Source of the DNA: an uncultured Mycoplasmatota bacterium | GTDB taxonomy: Bacteria > Bacillota_I > Bacilli_A > RF39 > UBA660 | DNA length: 53,327 nucleotides | Direction of reading: 5' to 3' | Assembly: GCA_947646095.1 (NCBI GenBank) | Contig: CANSFI010000010.1 | Span: 1 to 53,327 of the forward strand | Shown here: positions 32,894-41,214 of the stretch, one piece after another | How positions within the stretch are numbered: the stretch's first letter is position 1 | Layout: every line of letters starts with the position of its first letter | Notes under the pieces: model-generated | What the model was told of the DNA's origin: nothing | The model's database searches: none | The model's input: only the letters and a program-made list of their open reading frames with translations | Made by a program: the position numbers and the translations under genes

Positions 32894-33805
32894 ATTAAAA
32901 AAATAATTTTAGTAACACTCTTGATAATTATTATTCCCGTTTTAATTGTAAATATTTTTATAAGAGATGATGAAATAAAATTTTTATATCATGAAAACAT
33001 GTTTATAAGAGTTAAAAGAAGTGATAATAATATAGATAATGTTCCATTTGAACAGTATATAATAGGAGTTTTGGCAGGTGAAATGCCTGTAAGTTTTGAT
33101 TTAGAAGCACTAAAAGCACAAGCAGTAGCTTCTCGCAGTTATGTAATGAAAAAAATGGCATATAATAAAGATAATGATTATGATGTAGTAGATACAGTTG
33201 ACAATCAAGTATATCTGGATACAAATTATTTAAAAGAAGCTTGGAAAGATAAATATACAGAATATATTAACAAATTGAAAACAGCTGTATTAGAAACTAA
33301 GGGAGAATATTTAGAATATAACAATGAAGTAGTAGAAGCTTTCTTTTTTTCAACTTCAGCTGGTTTTACAGAAAATAGTGAAGATATTTTTGGTAAAAAA
33401 CTAAATTATTTAAGAAGTGTTGATTCTAATTGGGACTCAGAAGTATCACCATTATTTAATTCAAATAATTATTTTACTTTAAATGATTTTTGTAATAAAT
33501 TAAGTATTAATTGTACTAATAAAATAAATATAAATATAATAAATACAACTAGTACTGGTAGAATTAAAAAAATTAAAATAAATGATAAAACATTTGAAGG
33601 AAGTAAAGTAAGAGAATTACTAAATCTAAAATCTACTTTTTTTAGTATTTCTCAAGATGCTTCTAATATAACAGTTACAACTAAAGGATATGGTCATGGT
33701 GTAGGAATGAGTCAATATGGAGCACTTGCTATGGCTAAAAAAGGATATAAATATGATCAAATTTTAAAATACTATTATCAAGGTGTAGAAATTAAAAAAA
33801 TTTAA
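32894..33805 (+). CDS. spoIID: Stage II sporulation protein D, apparent ATT start
   Basis: SpoIID is a lytic transglycosylase of the DMP engulfment complex that degrades septal peptidoglycan. The 303-residue product shows the catalytic region GVLAGEMPVSFDLEALKAQ with the essential Glu and AVASRSY, then GYGHGVGMSQYGA and ILKYYYQGVEI at the C-terminus. There is no ATG near the N-terminus. AAGGTGAT (32884-32890) is followed at the genome's usual spacing by ATT 32894, which yields a basic start (KK) and a full hydrophobic anchor (about 4-22). The next alternative, TTG 32921, would drop the basic residues and has no ribosome-binding site. A rare AUU start is therefore the best reading. Confidence 0.88.
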   Translation: MKKIILVTLLIIIIPVLIVNIFIRDDEIKFLYHENMFIRVKRSDNNIDNVPFEQYIIGVLAGEMPVSFDLEALKAQAVASRSYVMKKMAYNKDNDYDVVDTVDNQVYLDTNYLKEAWKDKYTEYINKLKTAVLETKGEYLEYNNEVVEAFFFSTSAGFTENSEDIFGKKLNYLRSVDSNWDSEVSPLFNSNNYFTLNDFCNKLSINCTNKININIINTTSTGRIKKIKINDKTFEGSKVRELLNLKSTFFSISQDASNITVTTKGYGHGVGMSQYGALAMAKKGYKYDQILKYYYQGVEIKKI

Positions 33806-33858
33806 AAAAAGAGTATATTTTTTCATTTTTTGCTCAAAATTAAAATAGAGGTGAGAAA

Positions 33859-34491
33859 ATGAAAAAATACAAATTAAAAAAACCAGCAGTGATAGGATTA
33901 TATGGACTTGCTATAGTAACTTTTCTAGGGACTTTATTTGTAGTTGAAAAGTCATATTTTGAAGAGAATACATCAGATCCTGATTATGATTATGTATCAC
34001 AGACTATATTTGATAAAGATATTCCAGTAGTTAATACAACAACAACAATTATTAGACCTTATACAGATAAAAGTGTCAAAATAGTTAAAGATTTTTATGA
34101 CTATAAAGCAGATGAAGAAAAACAAAAAAATTCTATAATCTATTATGAAGCAACATATTTGCAAAATAGTGGTGTTTCCTATGGTGGAATAGAAGGGACT
34201 TTTGATGTAGTATCAATTCTAGATGGAAAAGTAACAGAAGTAAAAGAAGATAATACACTAGGAAAAATAGTAGAAGTAAGACATAGCAATGATACAGTTA
34301 GTGTATATCAAAGCTTAAGTGAAGTTAATGTTAAAAAAGATGATGAAATAAAACAAGGAACAATTATAGGAAAAAGTGGTTCTTCCAATATTTCTAAAGA
34401 TTTAAATAATCATTTACATTTTGAACTTATTATTAAAGGCCAAATAGTTAATCCTGAAAATTATTATGACAAAAAAGTAGATGAGTTATAA
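33859..34491 (+). CDS. spoIIQ: SpoIIQ-like LytM-domain protein, catalytically degenerate
   Basis: SpoIIQ is made in the forespore and pairs with SpoIIIAH to hold the engulfing membranes together. The 210-residue protein has a membrane anchor (about 10-29) and a degenerate LytM domain (about 95-205). The C-terminal HLHFEL (185-190) is kept, but the first zinc-binding His and Asp of M23 enzymes are replaced in NSGVSYGG, so it should not be an active peptidase, as in B. subtilis SpoIIQ. Assignment rests on this domain layout plus the spoIID-spoIIQ-spoIIID-mbl order. GAGGTGAG precedes the ATG. Confidence 0.85.
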   Translation: MKKYKLKKPAVIGLYGLAIVTFLGTLFVVEKSYFEENTSDPDYDYVSQTIFDKDIPVVNTTTTIIRPYTDKSVKIVKDFYDYKADEEKQKNSIIYYEATYLQNSGVSYGGIEGTFDVVSILDGKVTEVKEDNTLGKIVEVRHSNDTVSVYQSLSEVNVKKDDEIKQGTIIGKSGSSNISKDLNNHLHFELIIKGQIVNPENYYDKKVDEL

Positions 34492-34552
34492 CTCTCTCTT
34501 TTTTAGGTATATTAATTCCTTAAATTTATATAATATACCAGAGGGGTGTTAT

Positions 34553-34807
34553 ATGAATTCTAATATAGCTAAAAGGGTTATTGATGAAGCTAATTATATA
34601 ATTAAAACTGAAAAAACAGTACGTGAATTGGCCTCCATATTTGGAGTATCAAAAAGTACAGTTCATAAAGATTTACACGAACGACTTTTAGAAATAGATA
34701 AAAATAAATATATAGAAGTTGATAACATATTAAAATATCATATTGATATAAGACACTTAAGAGGTGGAGAATCAACTAAAAATAAATATTTAAAATCAAA
34801 TAGTTAG
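34553..34807 (+). CDS. spoIIID: Stage III sporulation regulator SpoIIID
   Basis: SpoIIID is a small DNA-binding protein that switches mother-cell sigma-E genes on or off. The 84-residue product has the strongly conserved helix-turn-helix VRELASIFGVSKSTVHKDL (about 23-41) and the C-terminal DIRHLRGGESTKNKY, nearly the same as the Bacillus protein. ATG 34553 follows AGGGGTG; earlier in-frame codons would overlap spoIIQ. It lies 16 bp before mbl, the conserved spoIIID-mbl pair. Confidence 0.96.
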   Translation: MNSNIAKRVIDEANYIIKTEKTVRELASIFGVSKSTVHKDLHERLLEIDKNKYIEVDNILKYHIDIRHLRGGESTKNKYLKSNS

Positions 34808-34823
34808 AAAAGAGGTGAAAAAA

Positions 34824-35813
34824 GTGTTTGCCAAAGATATAGGAATAGATTTAGGAACAGCAAATGTACTTATATATGTTAAAGGACAAGGGATAGTTTT
34901 AAATGAACCAAGTGTAGTTGCAATAGATTCAGAAACAAGAAGACCTTTGGCAGTTGGTACAGAAGCAAGAGACATGCTTGGAAGAACTCCAGGAAAAGTA
35001 AAAGCAGTAAGACCTCTAAAAGATGGTGTTATTGCTGACTTTGAGATAACTGAAATCATGCTTAATAGTTTTATAAAAAAGATAAATGGAAAGAATTTGT
35101 TTACTCGACCAAGAATTTTAATATGTTGTCCTTCTAATATAACTCAAGTTGAAAAAAATGCTATTAAAGAAGCTGCTGAAAGAACAGGCGCTAAAAAAGT
35201 TTATTTAGAAGAAGAACCTAAAGTAGCAGCAGTAGGAGCAGGACTTGATATATCTAAACCAAGTGGTAATATGGTAATAGATATTGGAGGAGGAACAACA
35301 GATGTAGCAATTTTATCATTGGGAGGAATTGTTACAAGTGCTTCAATAAAAGTTGCTGGTAATGTATTTGATAGTGATATTATGAAATTTATAAAAGATA
35401 AATATAAATTATTAATTGGAGATAGAACAGCTGAAGAAATAAAACTAAATATAGGGACTGTTTATCCAGATTCAAGAAGTGAAAAAATGGAAGTAAGAGG
35501 TAGAAATATAGTGACTGGTTTACCTCATACAGTAACTATAACTTCTAAAGAAATGGAGGAAGCTTTAAGAGAAAGTGCTTATACAATAGTAAGAACAACT
35601 AAATCTGTATTAGAACAAACTCCACCAGAATTATCTGCAGATATAATAGATAAAGGTATAGTTATTACAGGTGGCGGGGCTTTAATGGATGGAATGGATA
35701 AATTGTTAGAAAAAGAGCTAAAAGTTCCTATTTATATAGCAGAAAGCCCATTAACTTGTGTAGCAGAAGGTACTGGAATTATGCTTGATAATATTAATTT
35801 AATTGATAATTAA
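34824..35813 (+). CDS. mbl: MreB/Mbl rod-shape actin homologue
   Basis: This bacterial actin organises lateral cell-wall synthesis. The 329-residue product starts FAKDIGIDLGTANVLIYV after a GTG codon and shows the phosphate-binding loops DIGGGTTDVAIL and VITGGGALMDGMDKLLEKEL. GTG 34824 gives the exact Mbl N-terminus and follows GAGGTGA; a GTG at 34815 is inside that site. Position after spoIIID marks it as the Mbl orthologue, though it may be the cell's only MreB-type gene, which cannot be judged here. RodZ, MreC and MreD are not in the window. Confidence 0.95.
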   Translation: MFAKDIGIDLGTANVLIYVKGQGIVLNEPSVVAIDSETRRPLAVGTEARDMLGRTPGKVKAVRPLKDGVIADFEITEIMLNSFIKKINGKNLFTRPRILICCPSNITQVEKNAIKEAAERTGAKKVYLEEEPKVAAVGAGLDISKPSGNMVIDIGGGTTDVAILSLGGIVTSASIKVAGNVFDSDIMKFIKDKYKLLIGDRTAEEIKLNIGTVYPDSRSEKMEVRGRNIVTGLPHTVTITSKEMEEALRESAYTIVRTTKSVLEQTPPELSADIIDKGIVITGGGALMDGMDKLLEKELKVPIYIAESPLTCVAEGTGIMLDNINLIDN

Positions 35814-35838
35814 CTACTTAATTTTTTAAGTAGTTTTT
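35812..35838 (+). terminator. Intrinsic terminator after mbl
   Basis: AACTACTTAA (35812-35821) pairs over 10 bp with TTAAGTAGTT (35826-35835), with a 4-T loop and a T tail. It overlaps the mbl stop codon. Confidence 0.88.
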
Positions 35839-35846
35839 GTTATAAT
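35838..35846 (+). promoter_or_regulatory. Extended -10 promoter of the m5U methyltransferase gene
   Basis: TGTTATAAT follows the mbl terminator with no gap and lies 24 bp before the next start codon. The -35 region (TTAATT) falls in the terminator stem. Confidence 0.6.
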
Positions 35847-35869
35847 ATAATTAGAAAAGATGTGATTTT

Positions 35870-37120
35870 ATGGAAAAAGTGTTAATTGAAAAGTTAGATC
35901 ATCAAGGACGTGGGATTGGTAAATTAAATAATAAAATAATTTTTGTTGAAAATACTTTACCAAAAGAAATTGTAAATGTAGAAATAACTTTAGAAAAAAA
36001 GAATTATTATGAAGGAAAAGTAATAGAATTTATAAAAAAAAATAAAAATCGTAACAATATTAAATGTCCTTATTTTAATGAATGTGGTGGATGTGACTTA
36101 TTACACATATCATATAATAATCAATTACAATTTAAACAAAACAAAGTAATCGATATTTTAAAAAAATATAGTAATATTGATGATATTGAATTTAAAGTAA
36201 AACTAATTATTCCAAGTGAAAATATTTTTAATTACCGAAATAAAGTAACATTTCAAGTTGTTAATGATATTGGATTTTATAAAAAGAAAAGTTATCAATT
36301 AATTCCTATATCAGAATGTTTTCTAATAACTAAAGATATGAATGAAATCTTAAATTTAATTAAACAAAATTTAGAATTAAAAAATATTAATAAAGTAGTA
36401 ATTAAAGATATGAAAAATTGTCAAGTAATGTTGACTATTTATTTACACAATTCTAAAGAAATAGATAGAATAATTAAAATATTTCAAAATAAAGTTTGTA
36501 GTTTAAATATATATATAGAAAATAAACTATATAAAACAATAAATAAAAGTAATATAATCGCAAAACTCAACAATTTTAATTTTTTAGTATCAAGTGATTC
36601 TTTTTTTCAAGTTAATTTAAATCAAACTGTAAAGTTATATGATAAAGTATTAGAATATAGTTCATTAAATTTTGATGATTTTGTTTTAGATTTGTATTGT
36701 GGAACAGGAACTATTGGTATTTATTTAAGTAAATATTGTAAAAGAGTTTTAGGAGTAGAAATAAATAAAGAAGCTATAAAAAATGCTAACGAAAATAAAA
36801 AATTAAATAATATATCTAATATACAATTTATGGTAGGAGATACTAAAGATATTATTAAAAAAGTAAAAGATAAACCAGATATTATTATTGTTGATCCTCC
36901 TAGAAGTGGGTTAAATATATCTGTTATTAATGATATAAAAAAATTAAAATCTAGAAAGCTAATATATGTTTCATGTGACCCTATTACATTGTCTAGAGAT
37001 CTATCTTTATTAAAAGATAGTTATGAAATAAAAGAAATAACTCCTATAGATATGTTTCCTAATACAGCTCATGTTGAATGTGTGGCATTACTTAAATTAA
37101 AAGATATTGAAAATAAATAA
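35870..37120 (+). CDS. rlmCD: 23S rRNA (uracil-C5)-methyltransferase, RlmCD/RumA type
   Basis: The 416-residue enzyme has an N-terminal TRAM domain (LDHQGRGIGKLNNKIIFVEN), four iron-sulfur Cys at 66, 72, 75 and 150 (CPYFNECGGC...), a SAM site (VLDLYCGTGTIGIYL), the VDPPRSGL motif and a catalytic Cys in YVSCDP. RlmCD of B. subtilis methylates U747 and U1939 of 23S rRNA; a single-site RlmD-like or TrmA-like enzyme cannot be ruled out. Length is a little under the Bacillus homologue (459). GATGTGATTTT precedes the start, a weaker site than most here. Confidence 0.9.
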   Translation: MEKVLIEKLDHQGRGIGKLNNKIIFVENTLPKEIVNVEITLEKKNYYEGKVIEFIKKNKNRNNIKCPYFNECGGCDLLHISYNNQLQFKQNKVIDILKKYSNIDDIEFKVKLIIPSENIFNYRNKVTFQVVNDIGFYKKKSYQLIPISECFLITKDMNEILNLIKQNLELKNINKVVIKDMKNCQVMLTIYLHNSKEIDRIIKIFQNKVCSLNIYIENKLYKTINKSNIIAKLNNFNFLVSSDSFFQVNLNQTVKLYDKVLEYSSLNFDDFVLDLYCGTGTIGIYLSKYCKRVLGVEINKEAIKNANENKKLNNISNIQFMVGDTKDIIKKVKDKPDIIIVDPPRSGLNISVINDIKKLKSRKLIYVSCDPITLSRDLSLLKDSYEIKEITPIDMFPNTAHVECVALLKLKDIENK

Positions 37121-37202
37121 TCTTTAAACTATAATAACTAAATTTTGTTCTGTTAAAAAATTATAGTATTTAAGCAATGCTTAATGTAATTATATTTATT
37201 AT

Positions 37203-37231
37203 TTGTAAAAAAGGAAAAATTTATATATAAT
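37203..37231 (+). promoter_or_regulatory. Promoter of the PH-domain gene
   Basis: TTGTAA (37203-37208), 17 bp, TATAAT (37226-37231). The ATG is 18 bp after the -10, so the leader would be about 10 nt. Confidence 0.6.
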
Positions 37232-37248
37232 AAGAATGAGGTGGCAGT

Positions 37249-37677
37249 ATGAATTCAAAAATAAAAAAAAAGCAATTTATGTTTTCTAGTGTTGTTAATA
37301 CAAAAGAGTTACCAGCATATGTTAGACAATATATAAAAAATGAACAAATTTTGACAATTTATAAAACAGAACGAGATTATGGAGCATTTACAGATAAAAA
37401 AATAGTCTTATTTGATAATAAAGAAAAAACAAAACAAATATATTCTATTCCATATAAATCAATTTCTAACTCATTGATAACATTCAATGAAAATAATGCA
37501 CAATTAAGTTTTATTTTAAACTCTAATTATTTAATTCCTTTAAATTTTATAAACATGGATGGCAAAGATAAACGTAGATTAAGAATATTATATATATGTA
37601 TAGATAGTTTTATTAATGAGCAAGAACCTATAAAAGAAGATATAGATAATCTGATTAATAATAATATTAAATTATAA
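37249..37677 (+). CDS. PH domain-containing protein (YvbH-like)
   Basis: The 142-residue cytosolic protein fits the bacterial PH-like domain family (bPH, YvbH type): a leading IKNEQILTIYKTERDYGAFT strand pair, then KKIVLFDNKEKTKQIYSIPY and SISNSL, and a closing helix (RRLRILYICIDSFI). Such domains form rings or oligomers; their role is generally unknown. It has its own promoter and terminator and no functional link to neighbours. GAGGTGG precedes the ATG. Family assignment is by the characteristic DxxFTDKRI-IPY pattern and is good but not certain. Confidence 0.7.
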   Translation: MNSKIKKKQFMFSSVVNTKELPAYVRQYIKNEQILTIYKTERDYGAFTDKKIVLFDNKEKTKQIYSIPYKSISNSLITFNENNAQLSFILNSNYLIPLNFINMDGKDKRRLRILYICIDSFINEQEPIKEDIDNLINNNIKL

Positions 37678-37702
37678 AAGTATAAAAAATATACTTTTTT
37701 TC
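37676..37702 (+). terminator. Intrinsic terminator after the PH-domain gene
   Basis: AAAAGTATA (37676-37684) pairs over 9 bp with TATACTTTT (37690-37698), with a loop of five A and a T run. It begins in the stop codon. Confidence 0.85.
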
Positions 37703-37760
37703 TTAATTTAAAAGGTTTTTTGATAATATATGTCGTACTATATTAGTGGAGGCGTATATA

Positions 37761-38972
37761 ATGTATAAAAAATACTTAATTTTAACAGTGATTTTTTTTA
37801 GTTTATTCTTTATTAATAGTAAAGCTTTAGCTGAAACTTTGAAACAGACTTATGATAATAGTGTTTGGTATGCGATGAGTGGAGGAGGTAAACCATATTT
37901 TTCAAGACAATATGTATCTTATGAAATAGAAGGTAAAGTAGTATATTGTATTCAACCTGGAGTAGAAATAAATACTGATGATTATATAGGAAATGAGGGA
38001 ATTGGTAGTTCTCCTTATGATGAAAAAATTAATAAAAAAATAGAACTAATAGGTTATTATGGATATGATTATCCTAATCATCAAACTTTAAAATATAGAA
38101 TGGCTACTCAAGCATTAATATGGGAAATAGTCAGTGGCCAGAAAGTTGAATTTTGGACAAAACAATATAGCTATGGTGATAATATTAATGTAGATTATGA
38201 AAAAAATGAAATAATGAAATTAGTTAATAATCATTATAGTAAAATAAGTTTTAATGATATTGAGTTAAAAGTAGATGAAGAACAAATATTTGACAATGAA
38301 ATATTAAAAGATTATGAATTAGTAGATAGTGAATATTTAGAAGCTAAAATAGAAGAAAATAAACTATATATAAAAGCTTTAAAACCAGGAAATTTAAAAT
38401 TGAATTTAAAAAAGAAAAATTATGATAATAATATTACTATAATATATAAAGGAAATGGTATTGAATCTCAAAATGTAGGATTTTTTAGAATATCAGATCC
38501 AATACTTACTTCTATAAATATTTATAGTAAAGGAAAAATAGAAATAAAAAAATTAGGAGAAGTAACTAAATTTAATAATAATATATTATCATATGACTAT
38601 GAAAGTTTAAGTGGAGTTGAATTCTCATTATATGCATTTGATACTATAAAGGATTTTAATGGAAATATAATATATAATAAAGATGAATTAATAAATGTTA
38701 GTAAATCAAATGAATTAGGACTAGCTATATTTGATGATTTATATTTAGGTAAATATAAAATAAAAGAAACTAAAACTATTGATGGATATATTTTAGATAA
38801 TAAAGAATATATTGTAGATGTAAATTCACTTCAAAATAAAATAACTTTAGAAATAAAAAATGAATTAGAAAAAAATATTGTAGAAGTACCAAATACATTG
38901 AAAAATAATAACAAATTTATTAATTGTATAATTATAGTGATAGGACTAATGGTTTGTGCTAAAAAAATATAG
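37761..38972 (+). CDS. Thioester-domain surface protein with C-terminal sorting signal
   Basis: The 403-residue protein has a signal peptide (1-24, ending ALA) and a thioester domain. Cys63 in VYCIQPG and Gln117 in ATQALIWE are the pair that forms the internal thioester in Gram-positive adhesins and pilus tips. A middle beta region and a SpaA/Cna-B-like domain (LSGVEFSLYAFDT to IKETKTIDGY, near 285-345) follow. The end has VEVPNT (residues 374-379), a hydrophobic stretch and CAKKI, a sortase sorting signal with Leu where Gly is usual after Thr. It overlaps a sortase gene by 17 bp, so the two probably work together. The likely role is covalent host-surface attachment. Confidence 0.85.
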   Translation: MYKKYLILTVIFFSLFFINSKALAETLKQTYDNSVWYAMSGGGKPYFSRQYVSYEIEGKVVYCIQPGVEINTDDYIGNEGIGSSPYDEKINKKIELIGYYGYDYPNHQTLKYRMATQALIWEIVSGQKVEFWTKQYSYGDNINVDYEKNEIMKLVNNHYSKISFNDIELKVDEEQIFDNEILKDYELVDSEYLEAKIEENKLYIKALKPGNLKLNLKKKNYDNNITIIYKGNGIESQNVGFFRISDPILTSINIYSKGKIEIKKLGEVTKFNNNILSYDYESLSGVEFSLYAFDTIKDFNGNIIYNKDELINVSKSNELGLAIFDDLYLGKYKIKETKTIDGYILDNKEYIVDVNSLQNKITLEIKNELEKNIVEVPNTLKNNNKFINCIIIVIGLMVCAKKI

Positions 38973-39495
38973 TTTTATTTTAGTTTTATTAGTATTCTTA
39001 ATACTAAAAATAAATTTAAATTCAGAAATAGAAATAAAAATATCTAATCAAGAAGAATTAAAGATACAATATAATAAAATAAAAGAACAATCTTCGTTTG
39101 CTAGAATAATTGTTCCCAAAATAAATTTAGATAATAAGTTATTTGATAAAAATTCTAGTTTAAATAATGTAGATAAAAATATTCAAATAATAAGAGAATC
39201 AAATATGCCTGATGTAAAAAATGGTAATTTTATTTTAGCAGCCCATTCAGGTAATTCTAATGTATCTTACTTTAAAAGTATTAATAGATTATTAAAAAAT
39301 GATAGTGTTTTTATTGAATACAAAAATATAAAATATGAATATAGAGTTAAAAATAGTTATGTAGTAAAAAAAACTGGTGAGGTTCATATTGTTAGAAATA
39401 ATAACATTAATACTTTAACATTAATTACTTGTATAGAAAATACTAATAATCAATTAATAATTATTTGTGAACTTTATAAATCATCAAAATTATAG
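38956..39495 (+). CDS. Small sortase with Gln in place of the active-site Arg
   Basis: The 179-residue protein has an N-terminal anchor (about 5-18) and a sortase core. It shows RIIVPKINLDNKLF, the catalytic His97 in ILAAHSGNS and Cys159 in TLTLITC. The strand after the Cys reads NNQLIIICEL, where sortases normally have an Arg; here Gln166 holds that place. It starts at GTG 38956 inside the end of the thioester-protein gene. It should cleave the VPNT signal of its partner and attach it to the wall or a pilus subunit. Either Arg is supplied from another residue or this is a divergent class. It is shorter than class A-D enzymes. Confidence 0.82.
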   Translation: MLKKYSFILVLLVFLILKINLNSEIEIKISNQEELKIQYNKIKEQSSFARIIVPKINLDNKLFDKNSSLNNVDKNIQIIRESNMPDVKNGNFILAAHSGNSNVSYFKSINRLLKNDSVFIEYKNIKYEYRVKNSYVVKKTGEVHIVRNNNINTLTLITCIENTNNQLIIICELYKSSKL

Positions 39496-39515
39496 TAGAA
39501 TTAATTGATACTATT

Positions 39516-39524
39516 TGATATAAT
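39516..39524 (+). promoter_or_regulatory. Extended -10 promoter of the glycoside-hydrolase-like gene
   Basis: TGATATAAT ends 16 bp before the ATG of the next gene. No good -35 is visible. Confidence 0.5.
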
Positions 39525-39540
39525 TAAAATAGTGGTGAGT

Positions 39541-41205
39541 ATGGGTAAGATAAAAAATGTTTTAATATTTATAATTGTTATTTTAATACTATGTGTAGTA
39601 ACTTATTTTTTAACAATTTATGTATCTAAATTAAGTAAAAAAAATATAGAAAATACTAATGAAGCTTATTTAAGTTCAACTTCTATAAAAATAAAATTAT
39701 ATAATGAAGATTATAAGGAAATTGAGTCAGTAATTAGGGGTACTAAAGTAGTATTATATGAAAAAGAAGTAGATAATGAAGGAATAATATATAAAAAAAT
39801 AAAATATAATAATAAAATTTATTTAGTAAATGCTGATAATGTTGTTAATAAATTCGAAGATGCTGTTAAAGAAAAAGAAGTCTATGTAAGAACTAGCCTA
39901 ACTATATATAAAAGTTTTGATAATGTCGATATAGTAGGTTATAGTAAAAAAGGTACTAAATTAAAGGTAATTGGTTTTGATAAAATAAAAGATGATGGTA
40001 CTGTTAATATGTATAAAGTAAGCATAGACGAAATAGAAGGTTATGTTTATTCTAAATATGTTGTTGATACCTTAGAAAAAGCTACAGCTGTATATAATGA
40101 AAATGGAATTTATGATTATCATAAAGACAGAACATATTCTTTTGAATTATATGGTGGATATGCTAAAAACCTAGATTATTATCCAGTAAATAAACCTGAT
40201 TTTGAAAACAATAAATTATTAGCAGAATCAAAAACATACTATTTAACTGGTAGTTATTATGTTTTGTCAGAAATTGATAAGTATATAGAACTTGCTAAAA
40301 AAGTAAAAGCAAATGCATTTGTAGTAGATATTAAAGATGGAGCCTTGGCATATAAATCGGATATATCTAAAGAATATTCTAAAACAAGTTATGATAAAGC
40401 TATGAACTCAGTAGAATTTTATGGTAACGTAATAAAAAAATTAAAAGATGAAGGTTTTTATGTAATAGGAAGAATAGTTATTTTTAATGATTCTACATAT
40501 GCATCAGATAATCCTGATGATTGTATTAAAAATAATAATGGAAATAGTACTAGTTGGGTTAGTGCTTATAGTAGAAGAGCTTGGGAGTATAATGTTAAAC
40601 TTGCTAAAGAATCTATTAAGTTATTTGGTTTTAATGAAATTCAATTTGATTATGTAAGATTTCCAGAAGCTTCATATAATTGGTCCAAATATAATTATGA
40701 TTTTAATAATAAATATAATGAGGAAAAGGCAGAAGCTATTCAAACTTTCCTTTATTATGCAACAGATGAAATACATAAAGATGAAACTTATTTATCAGTA
40801 GATGTTTTCGGTGAATCATCTGATACTTATGTAACTGCTTATGGTCAATATTGGCCAGCTATTTCTAATGTAGTAGATGTTATCAGTGCTATGCCATATA
40901 CTGATCATTTTGATAGAAATGACAGTACATATTGGACAAATCCTTATCAAACTGTAAAAAATTGGGCAATAACTGGAGCTGCTCGTCAAAAAGAAATACC
41001 AACTCCTGCTAAAGTTAGAACTTGGATTACTGCTTATGATACTCCCTATTGGAATGTTACTACTATATATGGTGCCGATGAAATTTCAGCTCAAATTCAA
41101 GCTTTAGTTGATGCTGGTTTAGGTCCAGGATTTATTACTTGGAATAGTTTATCAAGCTATACTAAATATCAAGCAATTGCTCCAGCTTTTAATAAAACAT
41201 ATTAG
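39541..41205 (+). CDS. Secreted SH3-like and putative glycoside hydrolase (DUF4015) protein
   Basis: The 554-residue protein has an N-terminal membrane anchor (about 8-30), one or two SH3-like wall-binding repeats (about 45-175; EVYVRTSLTIYKSF starts one) and a TIM-barrel domain of the DUF4015 type. Typical pieces are TYYLTGSYYVLS, ANAFVVDIKDG, FNEIQFDYVRFPEA, LSVDVFGESSDTYVTA and GFITWNSLSSY. FDYVRFP and VDVFG hold acidic residues that could be catalytic. The family is assigned to glycosidases but no substrate is known. GTGGTGAGT precedes ATG 39541; a spurious upstream start lies in the promoter. Confidence 0.85.
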   Translation: MGKIKNVLIFIIVILILCVVTYFLTIYVSKLSKKNIENTNEAYLSSTSIKIKLYNEDYKEIESVIRGTKVVLYEKEVDNEGIIYKKIKYNNKIYLVNADNVVNKFEDAVKEKEVYVRTSLTIYKSFDNVDIVGYSKKGTKLKVIGFDKIKDDGTVNMYKVSIDEIEGYVYSKYVVDTLEKATAVYNENGIYDYHKDRTYSFELYGGYAKNLDYYPVNKPDFENNKLLAESKTYYLTGSYYVLSEIDKYIELAKKVKANAFVVDIKDGALAYKSDISKEYSKTSYDKAMNSVEFYGNVIKKLKDEGFYVIGRIVIFNDSTYASDNPDDCIKNNNGNSTSWVSAYSRRAWEYNVKLAKESIKLFGFNEIQFDYVRFPEASYNWSKYNYDFNNKYNEEKAEAIQTFLYYATDEIHKDETYLSVDVFGESSDTYVTAYGQYWPAISNVVDVISAMPYTDHFDRNDSTYWTNPYQTVKNWAITGAARQKEIPTPAKVRTWITAYDTPYWNVTTIYGADEISAQIQALVDAGLGPGFITWNSLSSYTKYQAIAPAFNKTY

Positions 41206-41214
41206 GAGGATACT

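Noticed and set aside
34483-34502. GAGTTATAACTC palindrome at the end of spoIIQ as a terminator
   Set aside because: The usable stem is about 4 bp and the T run is offset; spoIIID is probably cotranscribed.
37170-37184. TTAAGC/GCTTAA palindrome before the PH-domain gene as a terminator
   Set aside because: No T run follows and the loop is only 3 nt; it may be chance.
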